Assembly: GCF_026914265.1 (NCBI RefSeq)
Contig: NC_069123.1
Span: forward strand, 35,921,178-35,985,177
Source of the DNA: Mya arenaria
Lineage: Eukaryota; Mollusca; Bivalvia; Myida; Myidae
Direction: 5' to 3'
Length of the DNA stretch: 64,000 nt
Shown here one piece after another: positions 49,567 through 61,803 of the stretch. The notes under the pieces are model-generated. The model searched no databases. It was given only the letters and a program-made list of their open reading frames with translations, and was not told the origin of the DNA. The position numbers were made by a program, and so were the translations under genes. Numbering within the stretch: position 1 is the stretch's first letter; each line of letters begins with the position of its first letter.

Positions 49567-52500
49567 TTATCTTGCGTCTGGCACGGGGCTAGAACTTTGT
49601 TCACATCGACCACGTGACGTCTCCGGTGACGTCACACTTTCACCCGATTCCTCAATCCGCGATTTCCGTAAAGTCGCAAAAATGTCCTTGAATATCATTT
49701 TGTATGGTGGATTTTCCAAATCTTCGCCAGGTTTGGTCAATTTAATTGTCGTCTGCACGGATTTGTGTGACAGCCTCTTTTCCAATTCCTTTTCCGCTTC
49801 GTCGTCGTCTTCCATTAGCAAACTACTTGGACGCCTGCCTTTCTGCAGTAACATTTCATATTTCTTAAATAATGCTTGATACTGTGACTCCAGCTCGTTT
49901 AAAATCGAAATTCCAGCGTCGTCTGGATTTTCTGGACTTCCTATTGACGTCATAGTTTCTTTGGTCTCCATAGCAACCTGGTCCAATGATTCCCGGCTCC
50001 CGTATACCGAACCTCCGCTCTCCATTTTGACTAGTTTCCCCTCGCTGTTAAACTTAGGCTCATCCATTTCAACATCGGTATGTATGATACTACCTTTCTT
50101 CAACAAATCCAATGTCTTACCACACTGAACACAATACTTGCTAGACTCCATTTTGATTTTCTGGATGTCATCCTGAAGTTTCTTATACTTAAACAAATCT
50201 TCCTCAAGAATCTTCAACTTTATCTCAAGTGAGGTATTCTCCTCCCACAACAGCGCAACTTCCGTTTCCAAGTCCTCTCGTTTCCTTTTATCTAGCATAT
50301 TCTGTGCTTTTTGTCTCTTTATAATTTCTTGTTGGTTCCTGATCTCGACCTCGTATGGATTCATGGGAAGGTTGGAACTCTGAAACCTCTCATTGTACGT
50401 CCACGTGCCTATTTTCTCGTAGTAAATCTCGCGGTTCTCGCGATTGTCCGGAAGGTTGGCGAGAGAACGCGCTCTCCGTGTGTCTTTGTTCTGTTGTACC
50501 TGAATCTTCTTTCGCTCGCGTTCGGCAGCTTTTAGATCATCGACTTTCTTTGAAAGCTCGTCGTTCTTTTCTTCGAGGGTTTGAATGGTATCGGTCTGTC
50601 TGAAATATAATAGAATGGTCGAGATTTATACAAAGTTGGCAAAGCGTTGATACTTTATACAGCAAATAAAGCTTAAAAACTTCGTAGTGTAGCGCATACC
50701 AACGCTCGCTCACTTTTTTCTTACCCAAACAAGTGTTTGCAAATGTGTATCCAGAGATAAGGGACACATATTTCACAAGTTATAAAATAACCTCAAAATG
50801 CAAATGAATGGTTAAAAACTGCAAGGGGAGTACCCCTAACTCCCTAGCCAACATTTTGAACCATATAACGTTCTGTTTTGATGGAGGGGCTCATGTCCAA
50901 AGGTTGCCCTCCAACGTCAAGTTTTGAAGCCGCCCCTGTATTTAAGTTGTGTTCAATTTTTGAATGTTAATATTGTTTACATCATAAAGTATTTCGAATA
51001 TGACCAGACTTATAGGGATAATACACTTTTTATCGCGAGCGTAAACATTTGCAGACGCCCGCAAAAATAAGTTTAACCCAAATGCGAAGCAACAATCAAG
51101 GGTTCACACGACGACGGATCCGCCGACGCCACGACAACATCTCGAGTGTTTTTCTCAAAACAAACATAAATGAACTTTTAAGTACTTCAGTACTTTCTGC
51201 GTGCGCGCCTTGCTGCCGATGACAAAGTTCTGGTTAGATTTCTCTAGCTCGTGTACCTATCTCATTATAGTCTCACATAACAAGTACCTCTTAACTTTCT
51301 GCTCGACCGTCATCCTGTCTAGTTCCTATTTCTGGTTATGCACCAAGTACGTTCAATATCTTAAACAAATGAGCCAACATTATTGTTTGCACAACAAACC
51401 GAATAACACCGACGACGACTCCACGGTTTTGATGTTGTTTATTTTCTTAAGAATAACAATACATGCTAAACAGTACCTATCTATTTTCTGTTTGTCTGCC
51501 TTGCTGTCGAGGGCGTATTTCTGATTAGTTTGCTCCAGTTCTTGCACAGCCTTATCAATCTCCTCGTATATTCGGTTCTTCGACTCCACAGACTCTCTGA
51601 GTGCATCCAGCTGGTTGCCCTGGTACTGTGGACCGAAAATGTATATGAAATACTTTATACAAATACAATCTTAAGTCGCTTTATACAAATACAATCAGAT
51701 AAATTCAACACCGTACAAACTCCCAAAACTCACTGAGCTAACATCAGCTTTTTTCTAATTGCAGTATGCAAATATGCATTGAGACTACAGTTATACCAAT
51801 CGGAACACCTCGGCAATGATCCAACAGAATCGATTTTTTCGTCGTTCCCGGAAGCTTGCCGGAGATGGCCGAGTTGTTACGATTGCACTAATATGACATG
51901 AGTTACCCAAATGCATGTCAAAGCTCGTCTGTTTATCTTCTCAGTTGATCAAAGGGTATATCTCGATAAACATTTTATCCAGAGTTATGGGACTTGCTAC
52001 CCTTGTGGCATGTAAACCAATCTTTTTCAGAGACAGTTTTTAGTTATAACTAACAATAAAATGATTGAATTTACTGCATCACTTCAATAATTTCGCCACA
52101 CCTCTGCTGACGATGACACAAATACTTTGACATTACCTTGCCTGTTTTTTTCTTCAGAAAATCAAACAACAGACCAGCTGAAAAAGGAAGATAAACTCAC
52201 GTCAATCTCCATCTGCTGTTCTTCCATAATCTGCTGTGCATGGTACAGCTGCGATTCCAAATCTCTATTTCTCTCCAACAACGCCTTGCCGAGCTCAGCC
52301 GCTAACTGAAGGTCTGAAATGCATGAAAGTTGGGACAATAAAGCTCTATATGACTGATTGTTTCTGGGTTTAATCACTGTTTCTCTCAAGCAATGCATTG
52401 CGGATCTTAGACCTTAACTGGAAGTCTAAAACATGCAACGAATTAATGACTTTATACGTTTGGCAATACATGTAAATATTCTAACGACCAGATGATGGGA

Positions 52501-55500
52501 TTAGGTAATACACGTTAATGTATGGACGATATGTTGTGTCTGGTACAGCTGGATTGAGGTAACACACATAACAGTCTGCGCGACCTGCTATGTCGGCTAC
52601 AGGTGGGATGAGGTAACACACGCAGCACTTTTCACGACCAGTTGTTTCTGACACAGTAGGGATGAAGTAATACACATAAATGCATTAACTACCTGTTGTG
52701 TCTAGTTCAGCTATGATGAGGTAGTGCACGTAAATGCATTAACGACTTGTTGTGGCTTGTACAGCTAGGATGAGGTAGTACACGTAAATACATTAACGAC
52801 CTGTTGTGTCTGGTACAGCTAGGAGGAGGTAATGCACGTAAATGCATTAACGACCTGTTGTGTCTGGTACAGCTAGGAGGAGGTAATGCACGTAAATACA
52901 TTAACGACCTGTTGTGTCTGGTACAGCTAGGATGAGGTAGTGCACGTAAATGCATTAACGACCTGTTGTGTCTGGTACAGCTAGGAGGAGGTAGTGCACG
53001 TAAATGCATTAACGACCTGTTGTGTCTGGTACAGCTAGGAGGAGGTAATGCACGTAAATACATTAACGACCTGTTGTGTCTGGTTCAGCTAGGATGAGGT
53101 AGTGCACGTAAATACATTAACGACCTGCTGTGGCTTGTACAGCTAGGATGAAGTAGTGCACGTAAATACATTAACGACCTGTTGTGGCTTGTACAGCTAG
53201 GATGAGGTAGTACACGTAAATACATTAACGACCTGTTGTGTCTGGTACAGCTAGGATGAGGTAGTACACGTAAATGCATTAACGACCTGTTGTGTCTGGT
53301 ACAGCTAGGATGAGGTAGTGCACGTAAATACATTAACGACCTGTTGTGGCTTGTACAGCTAGGATGAGGTAGTACACGTTAATGCATTAACGACCTGTTG
53401 TGTCTGGTACAGCTAGGATGAGGTAGTGCACGTAAATACATTAACGACCTGTTGTGTCTGGTACAGCTAGGATGAGGTAGTGCACGTAAATACATTAACG
53501 ACCTGTTGTGGCTTGTACAGCTAGGATGAGGTAGTACACGTTAATGCATTAACGACCTGTTGTGTCTGGTACAGCTAGGATGAGGTAGTACACGTAAATG
53601 CATTAACGACCTGTTGTGTCTGGTACAGCTAGGATGAGGTAGTGCACGTAAATACATTAACGACCTGTTGTGGCTTGTACAGCTAGGATGAGGTAGTACA
53701 CGTTAATGCATTAACGACCTGTTGTGTCTAGTTCAACTAGGAGTAGGTTATGCACGTAAAAACATTAACGACCTGTTGTGGCTTGTACAGCTAGGATGAG
53801 GTAGTACACGTAAATGCATTAACGACCTGTTGTGTCTGGTACAGCTAGGATGAGGTAATGCACGTAAATACATTAACGACCTGCTGTGGCTTGTACAGCT
53901 AGGATGAGGTAGTGCACGTAAATGCATTAACGACCTGTTGTGTCTGGTACAGCTAGGAGGAGGTAATGCACGTAAATACATTAACGACCTGTTGTGGCTT
54001 GTACAGCTAGGATGAGGTAGTACACGTAAATGCATTAACGACCTGTTGTGTCTGGTACAGCTAGGAGGAGGTAATGCACGTAAATACATTAACGACCTGT
54101 TGTGGCTTGTACAGCTAGGATGAGGTAGTACACGTTAATGCATTAACGACCTGTTGTGTCTAGTTCAACTAGGAGTAGGTTATGCACGTAAAAACATTAA
54201 CGACCTGTTGTGGCTTGTACAGCTAGGATGAGGTAGTACACGTAAATGCATTAACGACCTGTTGTGTCTGGTACAGCTAGGATGAGGTAATGCACGTAAA
54301 TACATTAACGACCTGCTGTGGCTTGTACAGCTAGGATGAGGTAGTGCACGTAAATGCATTAACGACCTGTTGTGGCTTGTACAGCTAGGATGAGGTAGTA
54401 CACGTAAATGCATTAACGACCTGTTGTGTCTGGTACAGATAGGAGGAGGTAATGCACGTAAATACATTAACGACCTGTTGTGGCTTGTACAGATAGGAGG
54501 AGGTAATGCACGTAAATGCATTAACGACCTGTTGTGGCTTGTACAGCTAGGATGAGGTAGTGCACGTAAATACATTAACGACCTGTTGTGGCTTGTACAG
54601 CTAGGATGAGGTAGTGCACGTAAATGCATTAACGACCTGCTGTGTCTTGTACAGCTAGGATGAGGTAGTGCACGTAAATGTATTCACCTGTTGTGTCTGG
54701 TACAGCTAGGATGAAGTAGTGCACGTAAATGCATGAACGACCTGTTGTGGCTTGTACAGCTAGGATGAGGTAGTGCAAGTAAATGCATTAACGACCTGTT
54801 ATGTTTGGTACAGCTAGGATGAGGTAGTGCACGTAAATACATTAACGACCTGTTGTGTCTGGTACAGCTAGGAGGAGGTAATGCACGTAAATGCATTAAC
54901 GACCTGTTATGTTTGGTACAGCTAGGAGGAGGTAATGCACGTAAATACATTAACGACCTGTTGTGGCTTGTACAGCTAGGATGAGGTAGTACACGTAAAC
55001 GGATTAACTACAAGTTGTGTATTGTACAGATAGGATGAGGTCATGCATGTAAATGCATTAACGACCTGTTGTGTCTAGTTAAGCTAGGATGAGGTAGTGC
55101 ACGTAAATGCATTAACGACCTGTTGTGTCCGTTACAGCAAGGATAAGGTAGTGCACGTAAACGGATTAACTACAAGTTGTGTATTGTACAGATAGGATGA
55201 GGTCATGCATGTAAATGCATTAACGACCTGTTGTGTCTAGTTAAGCTAGGATGAGGTAGTGCACGTAAATGCATTAACGACCTGTTGTGTTTAGTTCAGC
55301 TAGGATGAGGAGTGCACGTAAACGGATTAACTACAAGTTGTGTATTGTACAGCTATGATGAGGTCATGCATGCAAATGCATTAACGACCTGTTGTGTCTA
55401 GTTCAGCTAGGATGAGGTAGTGCACGTAAATGCATTAACGACCTGTTGTGTCTGGTTCAGCTAAGATGAGGTAGTGCACGTAAATGCATTAACGACCTGT

Positions 55501-58500
55501 TGTGTTTAGTTCAGCTAGGATGAGGAGTGCACGTAAATGCATTAACGACCTGTTGTGTCTGGTACAGTTAGGATGAGGTAATGCACGTAAATGCATTAAC
55601 GACCTGTTGTGTCTTGTACAGCTAGGATGAGGTAGTGCACGTAAATGCATTAACGACCTGTTGTGTCGGGTTCAGCTAGGATGAGGTAGTGCACGTAAAT
55701 GCATTAAAGACCTGTTGTGTCTAGTTCAGCTAGGATGAGGAGTGCACGTAAATGCATTAACGACCTGTTGTGTCCGTTACAGCAAGGATAAGGTAGTGCA
55801 CGTAAATGCATTACCGACCTGTTGTGTCCGGTACAACTAGGATGAGGTAGTGCACGTAAATGCATTTACGACCTGTTGTGTCTGGTACAGCTAGGATGAG
55901 GTAGTACACGTTAATGCATTAACGACCTGTTGTGTCTAGTTCAGCTAGGATGAGGAGTGCACGTAGCTGCATTAACGACCTGTTGTGTCTGGTACGGCTG
56001 AAATTCTATTTGAATGACTCTTAAGACGATTGGATCTGCTACACATGGGATTTTCTTTTCTTTTCCAGCTCTGCGGCAAGCTCTTAGGCTTAAGGTGCTA
56101 GGGATTTCTAGTCAACAATTATACTTCATCAGGGGTTTTTCGAAGCTCGGCTGCTAGTTGAAGGTTTGAAATAAGAATGTTTGAAATTCTCAACCAGCTA
56201 TTTCAGCCAGTCTGCAAGAAATGAAATCTCCAAAGAAGCTTACATTTACGTAAACAATTGATTTTAATTACTTTTTAAAGACAATGCAAACAAACTTCGG
56301 AAAAAACTAAGCTAATGGGAACAATGAAGAACAAACGAAAATAGAGTTGTGCTTTATGATGGATTCGAACCCCTACCTTGAAACCCTCAGAAGATGTGTA
56401 GGCATGTGTTGTGTAATGAGTTTCAAGTCGATGTCTTCATCAGGGCTGTGCTACCTTAATTATACACTTGGTAAATAAAATAGCGTGCCCTGTTGAGCAA
56501 CAATAGCTTGTTATAGATAATCAATTTTGCAAAGTGTCCAACTGAGAAAATAATTATTTCCGGCAACATTTTGTCTGTGTGTTTGGCATTGGATTAACAA
56601 AGGCGAGAAGTGTATATTGGCCACTCATTGTCTTGGATAAGTGGGAGTTACATCTTAACCTAGGGAACAATTAAGACGCGTCACGTACATTTGGGGGTCA
56701 TTACAAGACTGTTCGTCTCACATACATTCTGTACAAACATTCTTGAACATAATTATGTATTACAGTTTGTGTTTTTAAATTCGATTAGTTTTAATATTAA
56801 TGGATTTTCTAATTTAAACAGTTAGTTAACAAACTTGCACCTATATTTGGGGCATTTTAAACGCCAAAAATTCGAATGTGTACCAATTTTAACAGAGTAT
56901 CTTGATAATTTTACACGAGTTTAAAGAATGTATTAATCGGAGGCCATCACTACTGAGAAGTGGGTGCGAAAATAAATATCAGACCACAGTCAGTTCTAGA
57001 GACATGCCACATTTATAATTTATAAGTATATACTTATACCATGCACTTAAGATTCGGTCGAAACATCATTTTATTAAGGCATGTTCCTAATGGCTGGCAA
57101 CTTTGATGGGACTAGACCAGATAAATCGACTTTCTCTGTCAAGAAAAAAGATCTGAATTCGATAACATACTCGAGTATCTGATAAAAGTTAACAATGTCC
57201 ACGGCCAGAAACAGTCCAACCCACGACAATGGGGCGAAAAAAGGCAATATGGTTTATGGAATCGTATACAGTGATGCCACATTGATAAAAAATCATGTCA
57301 GAAACATGAATCGTATGGTAAATCGCATGGGGTGCCTGTTTTATTGGTAAATGGGCTGCAGGCTTGTGGGTTGGTTTATGGACTATGCTTCGCCGACCCC
57401 CTGTCACCACCCCTTCCCACTAATATAATGAAGTTGCAGGAGATTGTGAGGGGCCGGGGTAGAGGTAGGGGTGGGGTTAGCAAATATACGCAGATGCATT
57501 CGCCATTGGTAGACAGTGAGTGGGTAAAGCATTTTTAAATGTCACAATTTTACTCGTATAGAAGTTTATACTAATAAGTTATGGCCGACTTAGATTTAGA
57601 TTGGAATTCAGTAATTTACATGTTGTATTGCTACAGATGGGAAACGTATTACAAGCACATTACAAGCAGAGGTCGCCAGACACCGCTGAAACTGAAAATG
57701 ATATAAATGACAGGCAATATTTCAGCAACAAAACCTTCAGGAAGGACTTAAACCACTTCTGACATTTAATATGGCAGCAACAGACAACATTAAACAAGCA
57801 TGAATAGCGAACGTATTCTTCATAATACTGCGGGACAATATCTCAGCCTGAATGACATTTTGTGTCTATAGACCTAGCATATATTCCCAGGGTTGAGTCA
57901 TCGCAGAAATTTCAAGAGAATTTATCGATCCCGACAATAGCATCCACAGATCTGCAATATCGATCACTCTGAAAATAATACCTCATTTCTCTATATTCCC
58001 ATAATATCTTGTACATGTTTAATATCATGGGGCCTAGCCTTAGCAGGCAGGTTTTTTAATGTTTAATTAACTAATCACGCCACTTGTACAGCTATATTGG
58101 CATTCCTGGATGGGCTGGAATTTGTCGCAGAATCAGATTGTGCTATTTAAATGTCACTAGAATGAGAGCTTTTAAGAGCGATATGAATTCAGGCGCTGGA
58201 ACTGGTTGATCTTTAATATTACAATCGAAAAACAAATTATAATGAAATGTGTACAAAAAAGAATGCCAGACCTAAAATGGAAACTATAATGAGATATTTG
58301 TAAGAGGCAGCATGAAATACAAGTACAATATGCATCTTCAAGAATGTATTTTCTACATACGACCTTTTTATAATGTTAGATGCACTTGAAATGTTTCTGT
58401 TATGAAGCACATTACACGTGCCTGCAATACCAGGATATATAGATGAAAATACTTACATTACCAACGTACATAAAACAAATACGTCTAAGATTATCAAATA

Positions 58501-58900
58501 TTTAACATATTTATTCATGTAAAATGGGTCTGCTGTTCGGACATATATATACTCATTATCAAATTATTCGTATTCGTAATTTCTAGCTGGAGGCATGCAA
58601 GTTATCTCAATTAACATCAAAGTACACCTACATGTACAGTATAGTTGTAGTTACTTTTATGACTGACAATCCTACGGAGATATTTCGTTAACAATTATCT
58701 ATCTCCAGGTTTAATACAGCGGTTGTAGGTTAAGTCCACATGTAGTTCATACTCAGTGTACAATATACATGTATTTCACTCAATTAAACTAAACATGCCA
58801 CGCCCCCTTTTTATTTATATACATGTACATCAGAAGAAAAAAGCAATCGATGCTTACCATTTTCGTACCACTCCTCCTGGCCACCGTTTGCTTTATCCAT
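49567..58900 (-). CDS. CDR2L-like: CDR2/CDR2L (centrocortin) family coiled-coil protein
   Basis: A cytoplasmic coiled-coil protein of the family that includes vertebrate CDR2 and CDR2L and Drosophila centrocortin. Exons in coding order: 58858-58900, 52201-52313, 51477-51625, 49567-50599 (TAA). Phases agree; 1338 nt, 445 aa, close to human CDR2 (454 as I recall). The N-terminus MDKANGGQEEWYEND runs into LQLAAELGKALLERNRDLE, matching the family's WYD...DLQLAAELGKTLLDRN block. Exon 3 carries YEEIDKAVQELEQTNQKYAL, matching ELEETNQK. The C-terminal part has a QYQALFKKYEMLLQK coil, SHKSVQTT and YKMIFKDIFATLRKSR (about 401-416), all family landmarks. A Cys pair (YCVQCGKT) sits in the middle. Intron 1 is 6.5 kb and holds the 54-bp minisatellite. 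Confidence 0.93.
51181..51355 (-). pseudogene. two decayed copies of the end of CDR2-like exon 3
   Basis: Downstream of exon 3 in the gene's direction, about 51281-51350 and 51181-51270 resemble the exon's last 60-70 bases. The nearer copy reads NQK, a stop, then ELDRMTVEQKVK with a GTACTT donor-like end. The farther copy is open, reading VHELEKSNQNFVIGSKARTQ against AVQELEQTNQKYALDSKADK, and ends at GTACTG like the true donor. Neither has a good upstream acceptor, so splicing into mRNA is doubtful. Confidence 0.75.
52378..52440 (-). pseudogene. decayed copy of the start of CDR2-like exon 2
   Basis: On the + strand CTGTTTCTCTCAAGCAATGC, then ACCTTAACTGGAAGTCTAAA matches the acceptor side of exon 2 (CTATTTCTCTCCAACAACGC, then CGCTAACTGAAGGTCTGAAA) at an offset of about 114 bp. 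It lies between exon 2 and the minisatellite. Confidence 0.7.
52480..55995. repeat. 54-bp minisatellite, about 60 copies, in CDR2-like intron 1
   Basis: Unit: AACGACCTGTTGTGTCTGGT, ACAGCTAGGATGAGGTAG, TGCACGTAAATGCATT. The left edge (52480-52690) has older, diverged units of slightly different length. The centre shows higher-order blocks (for example 53690-54170 and 54120-54600 repeat the same order of variants). Units with CGGATTAACTACAAGTTGTG form a subfamily at 54998-55370. Open minus-strand frames of 18-residue repeats (RALPHPSCT type) follow from 54 being a multiple of three. Confidence 0.95.
56040..56175 (-). pseudogene. further decayed copies of CDR2-like exon 2 beyond the minisatellite
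   Basis: About 56130-56170 on + reads GAAGCTCGGCTGCTAGTTGA then AGGTTTGAAAT, matching the acceptor side of exon 2 (CCGAGCTCAGCCGCTAACTG then AAGGTCTGAAAT). A weaker copy lies at about 56060-56105 (CGGCAAGCTCTTAGGCTTAA). With the 52378-52440 copy, exon 2 fragments flank both sides of the minisatellite. Confidence 0.65.
56190..58857. other. rest of CDR2-like intron 1, nothing supported
   Basis: No other exon was supported. A minus-strand B-box-like phrase (GGGGTTCGAATCC, about 56353-56365) has no convincing A box. About 57200-57480 is relatively GC-rich with GGGGCCGGGGTAGAGG on +, of unknown nature. Confidence 0.4.
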
Positions 58901-59116
58901 ATTTGAGAATTAAGTATTTCTGCACTTAAATGTATCTAAATGACTCATTTGAAAGCAATGTTATCTAAATAGGAGTCCGTTTTTTCTTCATCTTAAAGAA
59001 AAAAGAAATTCAGTAGTTTCGTTTCTTCCAATTCCCACGTTTAACCTATACCGTTATCTATACTGCGAGAATATCCAATACACAACCAAATCACCAATAC
59101 ACAACATAACGTGGCA

Positions 59117-59126
59117 GTCACGTGAC
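59117..59126. promoter_or_regulatory. E-box palindrome upstream of CDR2-like start
   Basis: GTCACGTGAC is a perfect 10-bp palindrome about 220 bp upstream of the CDR2-like ATG. It fits the CACGTG sites bound by USF/TFEB-type bHLH factors. Use as a promoter element is inference. Confidence 0.3.
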
Positions 59127-59129
59127 CGA

Positions 59130-60000
59130 AAATAAATACATCGCATCTGTTATGAATATTTCCCTGCTTTCCACAGACATGATAAAGTATGTTTTAATCT
59201 GTTATTCTTTCAGGGTCGCATATTTATTGCTTTGGTATTAATTGTTATCGCTCGACTGCTGAAAAAGGTGAAATAAATTTGGAAAAAAACAATGCCTTTA
59301 CACTCGCGTTTATAAATATATGTATACATTTTTAAAAGGTGGAATGTATCTTTTGTTAAACATATCTTTTGGTGAGTTTTTAGTGTGTATCCCCCTCTTC
59401 ATGATTTAACAACTAATTCAGTACATGTAACATTTGTTTTAAGGCCAAGCAAAAAATCTATCGTTTGATCATATCATTCGACCTCGAACTTTTTTTCTGT
59501 ACTGTAAGTCTTGTTGAACCAATTACGTTGTTGTTGTTGAGTTGTAAAGGTCTGCCCGCGCCCTATAATGGCTGCATTATGGCATGACCCCGTAACATCC
59601 CTGAGTGTGACTTAAACAGAATTTTGAAGCCAATAGGGGAGTTTTTTACCCCCATCGGTTGATGGGATATTCGCCAAAGGAGTAATTTTGTACCCAAAAT
59701 GCCGTGAACCAAATACAATCTTCTCGTGCCATTTCATAATACCGCCATAAACCACTTCATAGTTTAAATGAATTTAATTTAAAAAACATTTCATTTGCTT
59801 CTATTTGTGGTGGGGGGATGTATTCCATATTTTTGTTTTAAGTTTATTTTAAAGTTACAATGTTCAAGACGATTATGCATGACATTTACTTTAGGTTTTT
59901 AGGTTGGCGATTTCTTAATATTATTTTATGTAAAAATTTCCAACTATTCCAAGTATACTTTTTAGTTTTACCTTTTTGAAGAAAAACGTATTTTGATAAT
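59130..60000. other. intergenic, nothing supported
   Basis: No exon or clear repeat was identified. A TTGTTGTTGTTGAG run lies near 59528. Confidence 0.35.
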
Positions 60001-60003
60001 ACT

Positions 60004-60473
60004 TTAAGGAACTAGACACCAGATGGTCCTAAATCGGCAAATACACTATTTCCTCAAAACAAGCTACGAGATAGTATGAGGCTGACACTACATCATTTAA
60101 CATGATAAGATAATATCGTATCGCTAATATTTTATTGCTGTCTCAGCTGAGTTTCTAGTTTAAAAATAGCGCATGCTGGTTTCCCAGTTTATAGTGTGTA
60201 TATTTAGCATGTGAAGGTCCCATGATTAGTACAGATAGAAATACCGACGCTAATTTTAAATTTACTTGGATGTTCGTGGTAGACAAACGCAGTAAATTTC
60301 GCAAAGGAAAAATATGCAAAAACAGCAAAACATACGAGTCGTAATTAAAGCGATTGTGATACATCACCAAGGAATATTCAATGCGTTGTACACAACGATA
60401 TTAATTTTATGTAAGTTTTCAATGATAAAAAAAAGATCATGCAAGTGTATCATCTAGTGTCTAGTCCCTTTAA
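60004..60473. mobile_element. TTAA-type MITE R3, intact
   Basis: The left end TTAAGGAACTAGACACCAGA and right end TCTAGTGTCTAGTCCCTTTAA are inverses with few differences. Internal words (TTTAAAAATAGCGCATG) match the 5294-5970 copy. A lone right end of the family (CCGGTGTCTAGACCCTTTAA) lies at 60574-60600. Confidence 0.8.
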
Positions 60474-60919
60474 GTATGTATCTGGCTATGCTGAAAGTCG
60501 AGATATTTTATTTCAGTTTCCATTCACTTAATCCTTCGATAAATGAATTAAATAGTACAATACAGCACTGCGGTATCATCCGGTGTCTAGACCCTTTAAC
60601 TTAAATTGCTGTGGATAAAGTCGTGGTCGGGGGTCTTGGGATAATTGTCCAGGGCACTGCCTGCATTTTTATGACATTGCCAACACTCACGTCGGGATAT
60701 TTGTAGTTTATAGTCCAATTGGTCAGAGCTTTGTTAATGTTAAGAAGGTGATTAATGACATCGGTGTTTGCTTTTAAACTTGAAGTAGTTGATGGTGTGC
60801 TCACATATTTAAATATAAACAAGTTCAGCGGAAACATTTGTTTCCAATATTGTTACAAAACAAAGTTCTGAACAATCGGCTAAATTGTCATTAATTGTAG
60901 AGAATCGTCCATGGAAGAT

Positions 60920-61350
60920 TGTGTAACGTGCGACGTCAAACAGACCCAACAGGTCCGTTCAAAGAAAAGCATGCTCGACCCTGTAGGGGTCCGCTGGTCT
61001 TTATATACAGTAAATTCTCAATCCACACAGAGCCCAGGCTTTGCTGGTTTGCATTTTACCAACCAAGGAAACATACGTACTATAAACGTTATTCCGTATA
61101 TATCGAAATGCTTTACTATGGACGCATATACAGCGAACCTTTACATTACTTTCCCCTCAGATCGAGAAGACTCGTCCCGAGTCTTGGTCTGGGAAACTCG
61201 TGGCCGGTAAGGCACTGACTCCGATCCCGCATTTGTCAACATCCCACCCGGCTGTCACCATCTGTAACGTGCGACGTCAAACAAGCCCGGGCTTTGCTAT
61301 TTTCATTTTACCAACCAAGTAAACATACGTACTATGAAAGTACTTCCGCC
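60920..61350 (+). repeat. direct duplication upstream of the pyrophosphatase
   Basis: TGTAACGTGCGACGTCAAAC occurs at about 60922 and again at about 61262. Each is followed by GGCTTTGCT, CATTTTACCAACCAA and AACATACGTACTAT; the left copy has an extra 60-80 bp in between. The offset is about 340 bp. Each copy carries ACGTCA, a half CRE, so duplicated promoter elements are possible but unproven. Confidence 0.75.
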
Positions 61351-61803
61351 TATATAACGGACTGTTATATACTTTGAACGCACATCCGCCTACAGTGGAC
61401 CGTTACAATTGGTTGATGCCAACCCTCGCGTGTGGTTTACCTAGTTTCCGCAAAACGCCTTTCGCGAGGCTTGGGATGAAACTATCTTACACTAGCTCCC
61501 ATGGTAAACCAATAACTTATGCTTTTCTCCCATCTCAGTTAAACCTGGACCAATCCTCACAGGTTAAACAAATTATTGCAAAAATGTATTTCAATTTAAT
61601 TTTTACATACGGGTATACTTTTATCTTTGCCCATGGCAAGATAAGGATGTCCAGCACGCCCAAACATTTTGATCTTCTTATCTAGGGTGAGAGAAAAACA
61701 TTTCTTTGCAAAAAAACATTTCTTTTTGCAAATTCCCGTTTCTACACTGGACGTTTTTGTTTAAGGAATTAGTGTAGTGTAATCTTACCGGAAACTCAAG
61801 GTT

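Noticed and set aside
52707-54950. Minus-strand open frames of 18-residue repeats (RALPHPSCT type) as coding
   Set aside because: The period of 54 bp is a multiple of three and units with stops or length changes break the frames often; they lie inside an intron of the CDR2-like gene.
60911-61218. Two overlapping 99-residue + frames upstream of the pyrophosphatase
   Set aside because: They lie in a duplicated non-coding segment and two frames are open at once, with no family resemblance.
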